DNA of 64,000 bases from Allomyces arbusculus (taxonomy: Eukaryota; Blastocladiomycota; Blastocladiomycetes; Blastocladiales; Blastocladiaceae), in contig JADHYV010000038.1 of the NCBI GenBank assembly GCA_027604705.1, forward strand, positions 62,001-126,000, given 5' to 3'. Below are positions 1-10,805 of the stretch, piece after piece. Within the stretch, counting starts at the first letter, position 1. The number at the start of each line of letters is the position of its first letter. Under the pieces are notes generated by a model. The model was not told where the DNA came from, searched no databases, and worked only from the letters and a program-made list of their open reading frames with translations. Both the position numbers and the translations under genes were made by a program.

Positions 1-1067
1 TCACCGAGCCGGACCCGGCAGGACCGCCCGTCATCGACTCGACCGTTGGGTACCGGTCGTGCACGCCCGCGGTGTCGTCTTCTGGTAGTGGTGGAGGGGC
101 GAGTGCTGCTGCCGCGCCGGCGGCGGCACGGCCTTTCGCAGCGACCGTTGTCGCGCACTTGACTGCCGCGGCCGTCGCCGCGACCGACGGTTCCGTCGAC
201 GACGCCGCGAGTGCTGCTGCTGCCGCCGCTGCGGCCCCACCGCCCTGCTGCTTCGCCATCATATCCAACGATTTCGCCCTCCGCCGCGCAAGCGACCCCG
301 CGACCAACCCGCCATTCTGGTCGCGCGCGCGAAACACGGTACACGAGAACCGCATCCTGAGATTCACGCGCACCCCATGCGTAAACACTTGCCGTAGCAG
401 CGCCTTGTACTTGGCGAAATCAAATACCGTCAAGAACCCGAGCGACCCGAGATGGAAAGGGATCACGGGCGGGACCACGTGCTGGAACAGCCACGACGTG
501 TACAAGACGGTCCCGTCGCCGCCGAGCGTGATCACCAGGTCGATCATGTCCGGATCGGATGCGCAGAGCGCCGGAGTCCAGAATTCGATCGGGTACCCGG
601 CGAGACTCGGGTAGTCGAATTTCGGGTGCGTGCGGACTTGCTCGTCGACGTAGACGGTCAGTGGGGTGCCGTCGGCCGTGCGCACGTGGTCGATAAGCCA
701 AACGGTGATTTCGCGGGTTAAGGCGACCAAGCGCGCGTCTTGGATTTTGGCGACGATCATGACGGTTTTAGGCACGTCGCAGCGCACGCGGGCACGGCCT
801 ACAAGGTACGTGGAGTCACGGGTGAGCGTGGAAATCGCGGGTTTTGGCAGAGGATATGGACCAGTGCGTGTGCGTACCGAGGTTGCGCGCGACTTCGCGC
901 ACGCCGACCGCCGTCTCGGCCAACTTATACGTGGGCGTTGGCGGGCGCGAACTGTCGCTCGCGTTGGATGCGCGGCGTGGTGGCGCATAGGGCGCCGTTG
1001 AGACGTTGAGCGGATCAGGTCCTATTGTTGGCCCGTTGGCCGTTGCGGGCTCGGTGCGGCCCATCAT
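1..1067 (-). CDS. NADK: NAD kinase, 3' end beyond left edge
   Basis: ATP-dependent NAD kinase, which makes NADP. Two exons are visible: 878-1067 (start ATG at 1067, directly followed by a second ATG) and 1-798, which stays open to the window edge. The intron 799-877 is GT-AG (GTACGC...TTGTAG) and joins a split Gly codon. Exon 1 ends with the family motif KLAETAVGVREVARNLG; exon 2 begins RARVRCDVPKTVMIVAK. The diagnostic nucleotide-binding motif LGGDGTVLYTSWLFQ and the following HLGSLGFLTVF are present. After about residue 230 an Ala-rich low-complexity insert begins, and the rest of the catalytic domain lies outside the window. The first ~50 residues are Pro/Ser-rich and not conserved. Sure of the family; the exact start is slightly less certain because no upstream in-frame ATG exists in this exon. 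Confidence 0.93.
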
Positions 1068-1658
1068 GGGTCGATTGTCGGGTCGTAGTCGGGTGGAGAG
1101 CGTGCGCGACAAGGTCGACTGGCCGAAAGGTATGGTGTTGGTTGAATGTCAAGCAGCAAGTACGGCCGGTACTTCCGGTTGGTGCGGTGCTTGTGATGGC
1201 TGCTGCTGCAGATCGCGACGGGGAGCTGGGATCGCTTTCGCCGAGGCGAACACTGGTGCAGGGGCGGGCGTGCTCGCGCTCGTGCGCGGGTACTCGTGGT
1301 TCTTGAGCGTTTGCGGCACGTTGGAGAAAGTGTTTGAGCCGTCGGCAGCGTTCACGGCGAGGAAAGGACGGCGAGCACGGCGACCACGACGGTCGTCGCT
1401 TTGGCAGGGCGACTTTTCCACATGGACCATGACCAAGCCATGGCGACACGTGGCGCTCTGGCATCCTGCCCATGTTCAGATGCTTCTGCAGTCGCGCTGC
1501 CTGCCTTGTCCCGCAGCGCGAAACCTGCTGAAAAAATCCATTGACGCCCACCATGATCATATTCATGGCCATGATGATCTGAGCAAGGAAAAAAATATAG
1601 TAGGCTCTTGATCCCATCCCATCCTCCACCTCCACCCGGGCCCGCACCGGACCCGCTT
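1068..1658. other. Intergenic, NADK promoter / PGM 3' flank
   Basis: No convincing coding exon. It contains a run of CATGATCAT/CCATGATGATC-type palindromic words at about 1551-1580 and a short A-rich stretch near 1588-1600 that could serve PGM 3'-end formation. Confidence 0.5.
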
Positions 1659-3705
1659 CTACACGACGAGCCACTGCTCCTTGGTCAACTTGACCAGCTC
1701 GGCTAACGCCGCCTCGGCCGCCGCCTGCATCGCCTTGATCTTATCCACGTTCGGCACGTCCGCGGGCCCCGTCCACCGCGCCGCCAGCTCCGTGTAATAC
1801 TTGACTTTCGGCTCGGTCCCCGAGGTCCGCAACGTCATCGAGCACGGCATCAGCGCGACGTGCGGGTGCGCCGCCTCCTTCCATGCATCCGCCGGCACAT
1901 CAAACGTGAACGTGAGCATGTGCGCGCCTGGCATCGTCGGCAGCACGGGCCTGCGCGTCGGGGTCGTCGAGTCGTAACCCACCGTCACGTCACGGACCGT
2001 GCGCACGGCAAAGTCGCCCAAGTGCGTCGGGTACTCTGGCTCCGGTGCGCTGCCCGCCGCAATCGCGTCCAAGTCGGCCGAGTAGACGCTCTGCGGGCGA
2101 ATCTTGACAAACATTGCGTCGACGCGCTTCGGGTCCGGCTCAATCACGTACCCGTCATTCGACGCAAAGAACCCGTACTTGACATACAAGCTCTGCAAGA
2201 ACTCGACCAGCGTATGCGGGTGCGCCTCGTCCGGGTGGCCCGCGAGCCAGTGCGCGAGTTCAGCGACACACACGCCCGCCGAGACGCCGTCCTTGTCACG
2301 CACGGCGTCGCCGCACATGAACCCAATCGCCTGCTCAAACGCGAAAAATACCTTGTCCGCGCGGCCCTCTTGTTCCATGGCAATCGCGCGGTTCCCGAGC
2401 CACTTGAAGCCCGTGAGGGTCTCTTCAAACTCGAGCCCCTCATCGTGCGCCATTTGCTTGATCATCATCGACGAGACAGTCGTCGTCAAACACCCGAGCT
2501 TGGTCGACGCGCCGTATTTGCGCCGGTACCCGTCCATGACGTAGGCGGCGAGCATGATCCCGATCTGGTTGCCCGAAAAGATGTGCCAGTACGGCGCCGA
2601 CCCGTCGTGCGGAATCTGCTTTTCGGCGACAGCCAGACGGTCCGCGTCCGGGTCATTGGCCAAGATCACGCGGCATTGGTGCAGGTCGGCCGCGCGACAG
2701 GCCAACTCGAGCGCGCCTTTCCCCTCCTCGGGGTTCGGGAACGCAACCGTCGGGAAGTCTGGGTCCGGATGCACTTGTTCCGGGGTCAGGAAAAACGGCG
2801 GGAGGCCCGCGACATCAAACGCGCGGCGAATAAACGGCAACCCAACACCGTGCATCGCCGTGTAACAGATCCGGAGCGCGGGAACGTGCCGGTTGCGGTC
2901 GCGGAGGGAGACGAGCGCGTCCAAGTCGCGCACCGTCGCCATGTACGCCTGCACCATCCGTGCCGTCGGGTCCTCGACCTTGTGCTCGTTGCCCGGGGTC
3001 GCGAGCAACGACTCGACAAGCGTGTCGTCCCAGACCCACGGTTCCAAGTTCTCGAGAATGGCCGCGGCGATCCCGGCATCGACGGGCGGAATAATCTGGC
3101 ACCCGTTGTTCCAGTACAGCTTGTAACCGTTATCGGCCTTGGGGTTATGCGACGCCGTCATCATGATCCCGCAGGTCGCGCCCAACGCCTTGACGCCGAA
3201 TGGGACCATGGGCGTGTGCACGAGGTGGCGGTAGTAGTAGACCTTGATCCCCTTGTGCAAGAACACGGCGGCCGTCAGGCGCGTGAACCGCGCGGACGAG
3301 AGGGAGCCGAACGCGCGGTGGTCGTGGCCAAGAACGACCGAGAGGCCCGTCGGGTCGCCGCCGTGCTGCGCGAGCAAGTACGCGACCAACCCTTGGGTCG
3401 CTTGGATGACGGTCAAGTCGTTCATGCGCGAGAAACCGGCTTCCATGTGCGCGCGCAGGCCGGCGGTGCCGAACTCGATGCGCGAGCCAAGGCGCTTGCG
3501 CAGGTCGGCCTCGTCTCCTGAAGCGAGCAGGTCGGTGATTTCTTGCCGCGTGGCCGGGTTCTAGTCGACCATGGGAGGGGACGGGGTGAGTCGGGGGCGC
3601 GTCGATCGTGGCTGGAATCGCGCGCGTGCAAGAGAACTCGACACGTACGCGGTCGAGCCGCAACCACTCCTTGGCGAGCTGCTGGATCTCGTCGCTGACG
3701 GCCAT
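1659..3705 (-). CDS. PGM2: Phosphoglucomutase-2 / phosphopentomutase
   Basis: Alpha-D-phosphohexomutase of the PGM2 (phosphoglucomutase/phosphopentomutase) branch; cytosolic, interconverts hexose or pentose 1- and 6(5)-phosphates. Two exons: 3649-3705 (MAVSDEIQQLAKEWLRLDR) and 1659-3560, with a GTACGT...TAG intron 3561-3648, phase 0; 652 aa, close to the ~610 aa of animal PGM2. Seen in order: N-terminal EFGTAGLRAHMEAGFSRMND, catalytic phosphoserine loop TASHNPKADNGYK, Mg-binding DPDADRLAVAEK, sugar-binding loops GFKWLGNR and FEQAIGFMCG, and C-terminal phosphate-binding RTSGTEPKVKYY. A TATAAAG box lies about 76 bp upstream of the ATG. The next gene upstream on the same strand is twinfilin. Confidence 0.96.
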
Positions 3706-4299
3706 GGTTGGTTGGTTGTTGATTGGTGTTGTTGAAGAGAGAGAGAATCGATCACGTCCAGCTCGGGGGGCGCGTGTCGACTTTATACTCGCAGAGAGCG
3801 GCGCGATCTTCTCAACTAAGCGCGCGGGGAGGCGTCGTGCAGCGTGCGGAAGCAGGCAGGAATTAAAGTGCAGCAAGATGCTGATGATGGTGTCGGACTG
3901 CGTCCTTTCGAGAGATTGTGATTCGAGCGGCGTCTTCGTGCAAAAGTGCAAAGGTGAAGTCGGCGTCGGAGCTGACGTTGGCGTTTCGGCCGGCCAGCTG
4001 ACGTGGGTTTTCTGTCTTTATCAAACGAACAACGTGCCGAATGGCGCTTGGCTTGGCGAGCAAACAAAATGGCTTGCCCCTGGACCCACTCGTCGCCTTG
4101 GTCCGATGTTATCTTCCTCTCGCGCGTTCCGGCCGGCGTTGCGCTAAGGTGAGGGGTTTGCTGGAAGATGGCACGGCGCACGAAGCTGCAGCCGACCGAG
4201 CTGCTCAAACAAGTACTGTACATTGCTCGCCCGCAGGGCAGCCTTCGTGCAAAAAACAAACCGCACGGCCGCTCTCCACCCTCTCTACCTCATCACCCT
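3706..4299. other. Intergenic, PGM2 promoter / twinfilin 3' flank
   Basis: Apart from the TATA box listed separately I see no gene here; open frames are short and lack family resemblance. Confidence 0.5.
3781..3787 (-). promoter_or_regulatory. TATA box of PGM2
   Basis: TATAAAG on the minus strand, about 76 bp upstream of the PGM2 start codon. The spacing matches TATA boxes of several secreted-protein genes in this window. Confidence 0.45.
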
Positions 4300-5666
4300 C
4301 TACTCCGGGTGCGGCAACACGCGCGTAGCCCCCGGCCGTCCCGGGCGGCGCGGCTTCTTGAACGTATTCGCCGCATGCGACGACCCGGCCGCCGCCAACT
4401 GCGCGTCCGCTTCCCCCTCCGCGGGCGCCGGCTCCGCCTCGGCCGCATGCGCCCAGTCGGCTTCCAGGTCGGCAAAGTCATCGAGGTCCGAAATCTCGTG
4501 CGCGTGGACGACATCGAGATGCACTTCGTTTTTCAGATAGTGCACGAGCGCGCGCTTCATCATGGACGTGACCATGCGGTCCTTGACGCGCGATCCGTCG
4601 GGACAGCAGTAGACGAATTCGTACTTGGGGGCCGAGGCGAGCAAATAGCGCGTGATCGTGTAGCTCGGCGTCGACCCGGGCACGAGTTCCGCAAGTTTGG
4701 TCGTGTCGTCGGCGGCAACGGTCGCAACGTGCGAGACGAGTTCGTTGTTCGTGCTCTGCGTTCGTGTCGTCCAGTGCAGGTGAGCATCGCATCAGAACTG
4801 GGGCTCGCCGCCAGGCCCAACATACCAAAATCACATGCCGCGCCTCGCCCGCCGCCAACCTATCAATCGCCGGCCGGACATCCTCCTCCATCGGCACCAA
4901 CGACGCGACCGACCCCGTAAACTTCCGGTCCGGCGCGGCCATCCCCGGCAACGCGCGCGGCATTTCCGCGGCCACCGCGCGATCCAGTTCCTGCAGCCGT
5001 AATTCGTCGGCCGACATGGCATTCGCCGACTTGCTGCGCACGTGCGCCTCGTACCCCGCATAGCTGAGTTCCTCGCGCGTCGTGATATGCAGCGCGTCAA
5101 TCACGGAAAAGCGCGCGAGCAGGTGCTTGACGGTGGGTTGCGCGAGCGCGGCCTGCATTTTGAGCGAGACGGGCGACGCATCGGGCACGTAGTTGAGCAG
5201 GATGAACTCGTTGCGCGTGTCGGTTTGGATCAGGAAGAAGGCAGGGTGGTCGTCGGGGACGGTCACGGCAGAAAGGGCCGTGTCGAAATCGGCGGCAAAG
5301 TCGGCGCCGTCGGTCTTGAAAACGGTTTGCGTGAGCGCCAGCGTTTCTGGGATTTTGAGAGGGCAAAGTAAGGACGCGCAAGGCATGCGAAGTATGAAGC
5401 ACACAGGTGGACGACGGAACTTACCCTTGTCGAGATCGATGCGGTAGAGCCGCACGGCGTCGGCGTCGCCAAAGTCGCCGTCAATGGCTAGAATGCATGA
5501 TGAGGTCGTCGTGAGCCGAGAAAGTACGCGACGGCGTGCAAAATGCCAAGTCCATGACGCGGGATCGGCTTGGAGATGCTCCTTGAGACGCTTCCTGCCG
5601 CTCCACGACGCGGCGGACGGGGTGGACGGGCTCGGTAATACCGGTAATGTTGAAGCGCTGGACCAT
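4300..5666 (-). CDS. TWF1: Twinfilin (two ADF-H domains)
   Basis: Actin monomer-sequestering and capping regulator of the cortical cytoskeleton. Resolved exons: ~5425-5487 (IDGDFGDADAVRLYRIDLDK), 4826-5346 and 4300-4755. Introns 5347-5424 (GTAAGT...CAG) and 4756-4825 (GTATGT...CAG) preserve frame. First ADF-H core: FLIQTDTRNEFILLNYVPD; linker with SADELRLQELDRAV; second ADF-H starts near GMAAPDRKFTGSVASL, with KDRMVTSMMKRALVHYLK and LDVVHAHEISDLDDF as in other twinfilins; the C-terminal tail FKKPRRPGRPGATR matches the basic KPKGP tail. The 5' end is not resolved: an ATG at 5666 is the likely start, but joining it to 5487 needs an unusually short (~40 bp) intron or a frame error, and the N-terminal ADF-H helix is not recognisable. 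Confidence 0.8.
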
Positions 5667-6159
5667 GGTGTTGTTTCTGGCGTTGCAAGTGCAAAGAGAC
5701 GGGGAATAATCGAGAGAATGCGCAAGGAAGCCCGCGCGACAGAGCAAACGTTGGCGTCGCCGTTGGCCAAGGACGGTGGCGCAGACTTCAGTGGTTGGCT
5801 TCGCGCCCACGTGTTCAGACCCGTGATTTACACGTTGTCCAGCGCGAGACGTCCCGCGCCTCGCGAAAGCGCATCTCCACCGTCACGCCAGCTGCCAAGG
5901 CGCGCGCGCCAAGTCATGATCGCGTCCCCCCGCTCATGAGCATGCGAGCACCGACCATGATCGCGACTGATGGTATCCAAGCACCATCGTCATGGCCCTG
6001 GCCATGAGCGCAAACGCCCCGGTCAATCCTAGCTCTGCTTCACCGAACCCAATCGATCCATGACACCGTCGACGAATATATAAACCAACGCCGCCGCCTC
6101 CCCACCCGTCAACCAACCACGACCTACTCGACACCAACACTCTCCACCACCTCAAGATC
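5667..6159. other. Divergent promoter, twinfilin / secreted acidic protein
   Basis: Head-to-head promoter region. Several CATGATCGCG words occur near 5916 and 5957, and a TATA box (6077-6084) serves the plus-strand gene. No coding exon is seen. Confidence 0.5.
6077..6084 (+). promoter_or_regulatory. TATA box of secreted acidic protein gene
   Basis: TATATAA-type element 76-83 bp upstream of the ATG at 6160. Confidence 0.55.
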
Positions 6160-6708
6160 ATGTCGTGCCGCCCCGCCACCCTCACCCGCACGCTCCTCCT
6201 CGCCGTCCTGGCGCTCCTCCTCGCGACCACGCTCCTCGCGCGCGCCCTGCCGACCCCACAAGACGCGCAAATCGAAGCTCTCCCGGCATGCACGCTCAAT
6301 GACGATCCCGAGGCCGGCACCTGCACGACCACGACCGACGGCGAGTTTACCACGCCGGTCGTTGATAACACGGCTGCGCAAGACGGAGATAGCACCGCCA
6401 ACGGTGAAGAAGACCCGGTTGATGGCGTGGCCAACTTGTTCCGCCGGCACTTGGACGAGGACAGCGAAGTGCTCGAAGTCGCTGCGGGGGACGCAGACGA
6501 GGCCGATGAGTTGTTCCGCCGCGATGCGGTGGTCGAGGACAGCGGCGAAGACGCGGCCGAGGAAGTCGTGCCGGCTGACGAAGACGGCGATAACGAGAAC
6601 GACGCGGCGGATGTGGACGATTCGGACGAGCCGGTGCCCGTCGAGGCGGGAGACGAGCCCAACATTGTGCTCATGGACACGGCCGACGCGGATGGCGACG
6701 ACGAGTAG
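6160..6708 (+). CDS. Secreted acidic protein with Kex2-like sites, unknown
   Basis: No family recognised. 182 aa, single exon. A clear signal peptide at residues 1-30 (LLLAVLALLLATTLLARALP) is followed by a very Asp/Glu-rich mature chain with four Cys at most. Two related dibasic segments, ANLFRRHLDED and DELFRRDAVVED (around residues 93 and 118), look like Kex2-type processing sites that would cut the chain into acidic peptides. The chain ends DADGDDE with no membrane anchor. It sits beside other predicted secreted proteins (DOMON, lysozyme-like, PI-PLC-like) and has a good TATA box, which suggests regulated expression. Alternatives: a cell-wall or ion-binding acidic protein, or a peptide precursor. 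Coding status is supported by the signal peptide, the TATA spacing and the absence of a competing frame. Confidence 0.65.
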   Translation: MSCRPATLTRTLLLAVLALLLATTLLARALPTPQDAQIEALPACTLNDDPEAGTCTTTTDGEFTTPVVDNTAAQDGDSTANGEEDPVDGVANLFRRHLDEDSEVLEVAAGDADEADELFRRDAVVEDSGEDAAEEVVPADEDGDNENDAADVDDSDEPVPVEAGDEPNIVLMDTADADGDDE

Positions 6709-7540
6709 TTTGGGTGGAGAGTATGGAGAAGGGCCGGGCGCAGGCGCCTCGCCTGCTAGTTTTGTGTGGTGTAAATATGATTTTAGTCGTCGTTTGCACC
6801 GTGATTCTCATTTTGATCCTGTCACAGCTGCGCCGGAATGCTGGTGCGCGTCACCGATAGGGAAATATTCAGGATCGCAACCGCGCCAAAACAAGAAGGA
6901 TGTGATAGATAAAAACGGCGAGATGTGTTGCTAATGAATTTTTCATGATCATGGTTTGCCACCCCGCATCGCCCACGCTTCAGGCTTCAGAGCAGCGAGC
7001 TGTCATGATCCGACCACCATTCCAGAACACCAACCACCAACTATCTGCAAACGACGCCCAGCAACCATGAAATGCTCAAAAGCCTGAGCGCGACAGGATC
7101 CAACAAGATGGCAAGTCGGTGGGTCGCACGCTCCTTGCGCGTCAAGCATCCACCAAAGCCGCTTGGGCCGCTGCCGATGCGGGAACGGGCATCCTGCGAC
7201 ACACCTTCATGATCATGAACCTCCACGATCTTGCTGCGCCAGCATCCCACTCGTGGTTTCCATGGTGCTTGCGCAGGGAAGGGCACGCCGTTTGCCCTCA
7301 CGCTCATGGATGGCGCTCATGGCCGGCGGTCGCACGCTTCCCCGCTCATGGATGACGCCGCGATACTTCCGCTCCATGACGCTTGAGCAGCAAGAGCACG
7401 CCGTAACACACGCGGACCGGATCACATCCGCGCATGCACGCTCGTTGCTGCATTTATAAATATCGGCCACGGACCCACTGGACGCTCAACATCAACCTGC
7501 TGTTCTCCAATTCTCGTGCCCTTGCTCGACGTTCGACGCC
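6709..7540. other. Intergenic with repeated CATGATCATG-like words
   Basis: No gene recognised in 830 bp. The stretch is notable for perfect or near-perfect CATGATCATG palindromes (about 6945-6955 and 7206-7217), plus CATGATCC near 7005 and several CTCATGGATG words near 7301-7355. A TATA box of the DOMON gene is at its right end. Confidence 0.5.
7455..7462 (+). promoter_or_regulatory. TATA box of DOMON gene
   Basis: TATAAATA, 79-86 bp upstream of the ATG at 7541. Confidence 0.55.
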
Positions 7541-8602
7541 ATGGTTTCTTCACCATCATTCGGCGCGCTTGCCTGCCTGCTCTCGTTGCTGCTCGCCGGT
7601 CCGTCCTGCTCCCACTAGCCGTCCGGCTCACCTCTTGATTCGCCCCGCTCACCCATCCCGACGCACTCTCCAGTCCCATCGGCGCTCGCGATTCCGCAAA
7701 ACAACCCAGCCCCCGCGCCCTCTGCGACCGCCAAATCCGGCACCGTCTCCGCGACCAACCTGCCACTCCCCGGGGGGACCGTCTCTGCGAACGGCACGAT
7801 CGCGGTTGGCGGCAAGAACACGACCACCCCCGCGGGCAACTCGACCTCCCCCGTGGCCCCCATCACCGCGCTCCCGACCTTCTCGCCGGTCCCCGACACC
7901 CCCGACGCGAAACGCGCGCGCGCCTGTACCGCCGACTCGACATTCTGCGTGACGCTCACCGACCATGGCACGGCCGTCACCTTCGCGATCGACGCGCCCG
8001 GCGAGGCCAAGTGGCTCGCATGTGGCCTCGGCACTAAAATGGACGGCGCGGATATTGTCGCCGGGTACATGTACGACGGCAAATTCGTCGTTTCGGACCG
8101 CAAGGGCGTGCCGGACCATAAGCCGCCCCTCGTCGATGCGAAACAGGACGCATTGCCGATCAAGGGCGGGATGGACGCGAGTTCGGGCCGGTGGGTGTCG
8201 GTGTACCAGCGGATGAAGAGCACGGGGGACAAGGACGGGGATCTCGAGCTGGATACGTCCAAGCCGGTCAGTTTGATTGTGGCGTATGGCGCGGGGGACG
8301 CGGCGATCGATGTCGCGGCCAACAAGGGCCTCGACCATCCGGAATACCGCGCTAAATTTACCAAGCATAAGGCGTACGGGAAACTCGCCGTGGATTTGAA
8401 TGACCCGAAACAGGTCGCAGCAGCAGTGGCGGCGGCAAGTGCGTCCGCGACGAGTGCGGCGATGCCGACCCCGACGGCGGGGGTCGCGACGGGGGACGCG
8501 GCGGCGAAAGGGTCTGGCGCAGTGAGCGCGTGGAGGACGGATGCGATGGGGTTGGCCATGACAGTGGGGGGTGTGGTGGGGGCGATGGCGCTGGTGCTGT
8601 GA
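7541..8602 (+). CDS. Secreted DOMON-domain protein, probably GPI-anchored
   Basis: Predicted extracellular DOMON (dopamine beta-monooxygenase N-terminal / cellobiose dehydrogenase cytochrome-like) protein, a fold that binds haem or sugar. Exons 7541-7598 and 7674-8602; intron 7599-7673 is GTCCGT...CAG with phase 1; 328 aa. The signal peptide spans the intron (LLSLLLA then VPSALA). A Ser/Thr/Pro linker precedes the domain, which starts near CTADSTFCVTLTDHG and contains AKWLACGLGTKMDGADIV, the VSDRKG region and RWVSVYQRMKS. A Ser/Thr/Ala tail ends in a hydrophobic stretch (LAMTVGGVVGAMALVL), typical of a GPI-attachment signal. The family call rests on the W-L/A-x-G-xG...M-x-x-A-D pattern; haem ligands cannot be assigned by eye. 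Confidence 0.75.
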
Positions 8603-9012
8603 TTGTGAGATTGTAGATATTTACATAACGCTGATCAGTTTGGATCCGAGTCGCGTTCGAATTGGTGTCGGTTTGGATGAACGGGGACGGCGACGGGTCG
8701 TGGCACGCGTCGTCGACGAGAGAGCCGCGACGCGAATTGAGCCGACTACGCACCGGATCACGAATTGCGACGAAAACGGCCAAGACAAGGATCAGACGAA
8801 GAGAAATGTAATGTAGTAATTACAGAAATGATGACGATGTTCACCTCCTCCACAATCACTCTCGCGCACTCACCAAACCGGCGTGCGCGCGCGCATCGAC
8901 GGCCAACGGTCCGGCATCTTGACGTGACGTGACGTGACTTGACCTTGCCGTCGCGTCGCGTCACGGTCCCATCGCGATTCCGCGGCTCGGCGTCGTCGAC
9001 CTTGCTCGATCC
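8603..9012. other. Intergenic between convergent genes
   Basis: No gene seen. Contains a short tandem of GTGACGTGACGTGAC near 8920-8940 (cAMP-response-element-like TGACGT words). Confidence 0.4.
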
Positions 9013-9423
9013 TTAGTTGCGCGAAATCGGCTTCCCCGCGGCCGCATCCCGCTCAAAGCGCGCCGTCGTGACGCGCGCCTGGCCTTCCTCCTTCCACTTC
9101 GCATTCCCCATCACACTGCCAGCCAATTTCTCGGCCGTGCCCGCAACCGACTCCCAGGCTGCGTGCGCCGTCGACGCGAGGTTTGGGTCGTCCTTGAAAC
9201 TGCGCGGCTCGTCGTGCGAGAGTTCGACGTTCGTCGGGGCCGAGAACGACGACGCGGGCTTCTGCGCGTCAAAAAGCGTGTCGCGCGGGTCGCGCACGGC
9301 GGTCGCGGAGGCGTCGGCGAGCAGCGGGTCGGGGACCGCGCCGGTGCGTGCGGCCGAGGTGTCGGGCGCGAGCGCGTCGCCGGACATCGGGAAGTTGGAG
9401 AACATGTCGTTGCGCGGGTCCAT
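9013..9423 (-). CDS. Small CsbD-like (stress-type) protein
   Basis: 136 aa, single exon, start ATG at 9423, about 125 bp downstream of a TATA box. The N-terminal two thirds are polar and probably disordered (repeats of DPRDTLFDAQ type). The C-terminal part, AWESVAGTAEKLAGSVMGNA followed by KWKEEGQARV, resembles the CsbD-like motif (xGxxKExxGxxxGNxxxxxEGK) of small stress-induced proteins in bacteria and fungi. No signal peptide. Function is inferred only from this weak motif; hypothetical protein is the safe name. Confidence 0.6.
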   Translation of the reverse strand: MDPRNDMFSNFPMSGDALAPDTSAARTGAVPDPLLADASATAVRDPRDTLFDAQKPASSFSAPTNVELSHDEPRSFKDDPNLASTAHAAWESVAGTAEKLAGSVMGNAKWKEEGQARVTTARFERDAAAGKPISRN

Positions 9424-9547
9424 GGTGGCGAGTGGTGGGTCGGGTGCGGAATGCGTCGTCGACGAGGGCGGTGCGGGGTGGCGGGCGGAGAGAAGAGATC
9501 GGTCACGGTGCGGTTGGGAGAGAGAGCGCGGGGGGGTTGCGCGCGCG

Positions 9548-9554
9548 TTTTATA
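9548..9554 (-). promoter_or_regulatory. TATA box of CsbD-like gene
   Basis: TATAAAA on the minus strand, about 125 bp upstream of the ATG at 9423. Confidence 0.5.
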
Positions 9555-9895
9555 GGTCGCGGCCGATGCGATCGCGCTGTTTGCGGACAAGCGCCTTGCG
9601 CTGACCCACGCGCGACGCGCGCTTTGCTCTGGCGGCGGCAGACCATCCATCACCCGCGGGATCACGCCCGCTGTTGCGGCGCGCCGATGTGCGGCGGAGG
9701 ATCGCGACTACGACGACGCGCACCGGCACGCTCGGTCGCGGCGCAAACCGCAGCGCGGAAATGACACGATGGTTGCGATGGGTGAAATGATGGATTGCCA
9801 TTAATGAACGCGTCGTCATTCCCGCTCAGTCGTCATCGTCAAGCCAGTCCTCGACCTCGGTCTGCGGCGACCCTCGCGTCGCCCTCGTCAGTCTT

Positions 9896-9912
9896 CCCCC
9901 CCCCCCCCCCCC
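9896..9912. repeat. C17 homopolymer
   Basis: Seventeen consecutive C. A G/C homopolymer this long is a sequencing and assembly risk point; a second G17/C14 hairpin lies at 21035-21074. Confidence 0.9.
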
Positions 9913-9959
9913 TTCTCCGTGCCCACACGCGCGACCTCCTTCTCGGCGCACACCTCGAC

Positions 9960-10805
9960 CTACTTGCCCTGAATTGCGCGCATCGCCTTGTCCGTCAACG
10001 CAACGCGCTGCGTGAACCCCGGGTCGGCGTCCCCTGTCCCGGCAACACACTCGTTGATCGTCGCCAAAACACTATGCGCCTTGCCCTCGTTGGAACCAAA
10101 GTCGGTCGGCAATGCGTCGGCGACCGCGGCCAAATCCGAGCACGCGTCGGCGTCCGACTTGGCCTTCATCCCAACCGTTGCGGCCCCACCGCGGAACCAC
10201 CAGGCGGCGACGCGGAACATGACGGTCGGATCCATCATCACGTCGGCGGCCACTTGGTCGGTGCGCTCGAGGTCGCCGTCGAGCCGCGCGGCGATCGTGG
10301 AGTCGCCGAGGCCGACAAACGCGTAGTGCCAATTGGCGGGGACCTAAATCGGTGCTCGTCGTGTCAGGTGCGATCACAGAGCACATCACGATCCCGCGCC
10401 TTGACAGGTACATGCCATCATGATCGCGCCGCGTCCGCCCGTCTTGGGCTGGTAGAGCACGGTCAACCCGGCCGTCTCGTGGCTCATAGTCGCGAGATAG
10501 ACGGCGAGCCGCGCCGGCGTGCACAGGCCGTATTGCACGGCGGCCTTGCGCAGGTGCGGCCAGGTGTCGCGCGACGACGCGTCGAGCACCGACGAAAGCG
10601 CGGCGTCGGACGCGGCCGTGCACTCGGGCGGCGGCGCCACATCGCTGACGGTTGGCCAGTTAAAGGGCGCGGCGTGCGCGCGGCCGTGGCGGGTACCGGC
10701 GAGGGTCGCGAGGAAGAGGAAGATCAGGAGAAGGAGGAAGAGGGTGAACGGCGCCGAGAGGCGCGGGCCGGCGGTGGCGGTGGCGGTGCGCGTCGCGCGG
10801 GCCAT
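9960..10805 (-). CDS. Secreted lysozyme-like protein A (GC-AG intron)
   Basis: 257 aa, paralogue of the gene at 11710-12729. Exons 10416-10805 and 9960-10343. A hydrophobic signal/anchor (LFLLLLIFLFLATLAG) is followed by the conserved CTPARLAVYLATMSHETAG, then GGRGAIMM. After the intron come VPANWHYAF, DPTVMFRVAAWWFRGGA and INECVAGTGDADPGF. The layout (HET glutamate, GxG-x-MM, late WWF and ECV/CV segments) resembles the lysozyme-like superfamily (GH19-like) proteins secreted by many fungi, so cell-wall or bacterial-wall hydrolysis is a reasonable inference. The paralogue fixes the splice point exactly after ATGATG; here this gives a GC donor (GCATGT) and a TTTAG acceptor (intron 10344-10415). 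It lacks the Ser/Thr-rich anchor tail of copy B. Confidence 0.72.

Larger units (their letters stand above)
9424..9959. other. Intergenic, 5' of CsbD-like gene, 3' of lysozyme-like A
   Basis: No gene recognised apart from the TATA box. Holds a 17-bp cytosine run (9896-9912) just downstream of lysozyme-like gene A. Confidence 0.5.
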
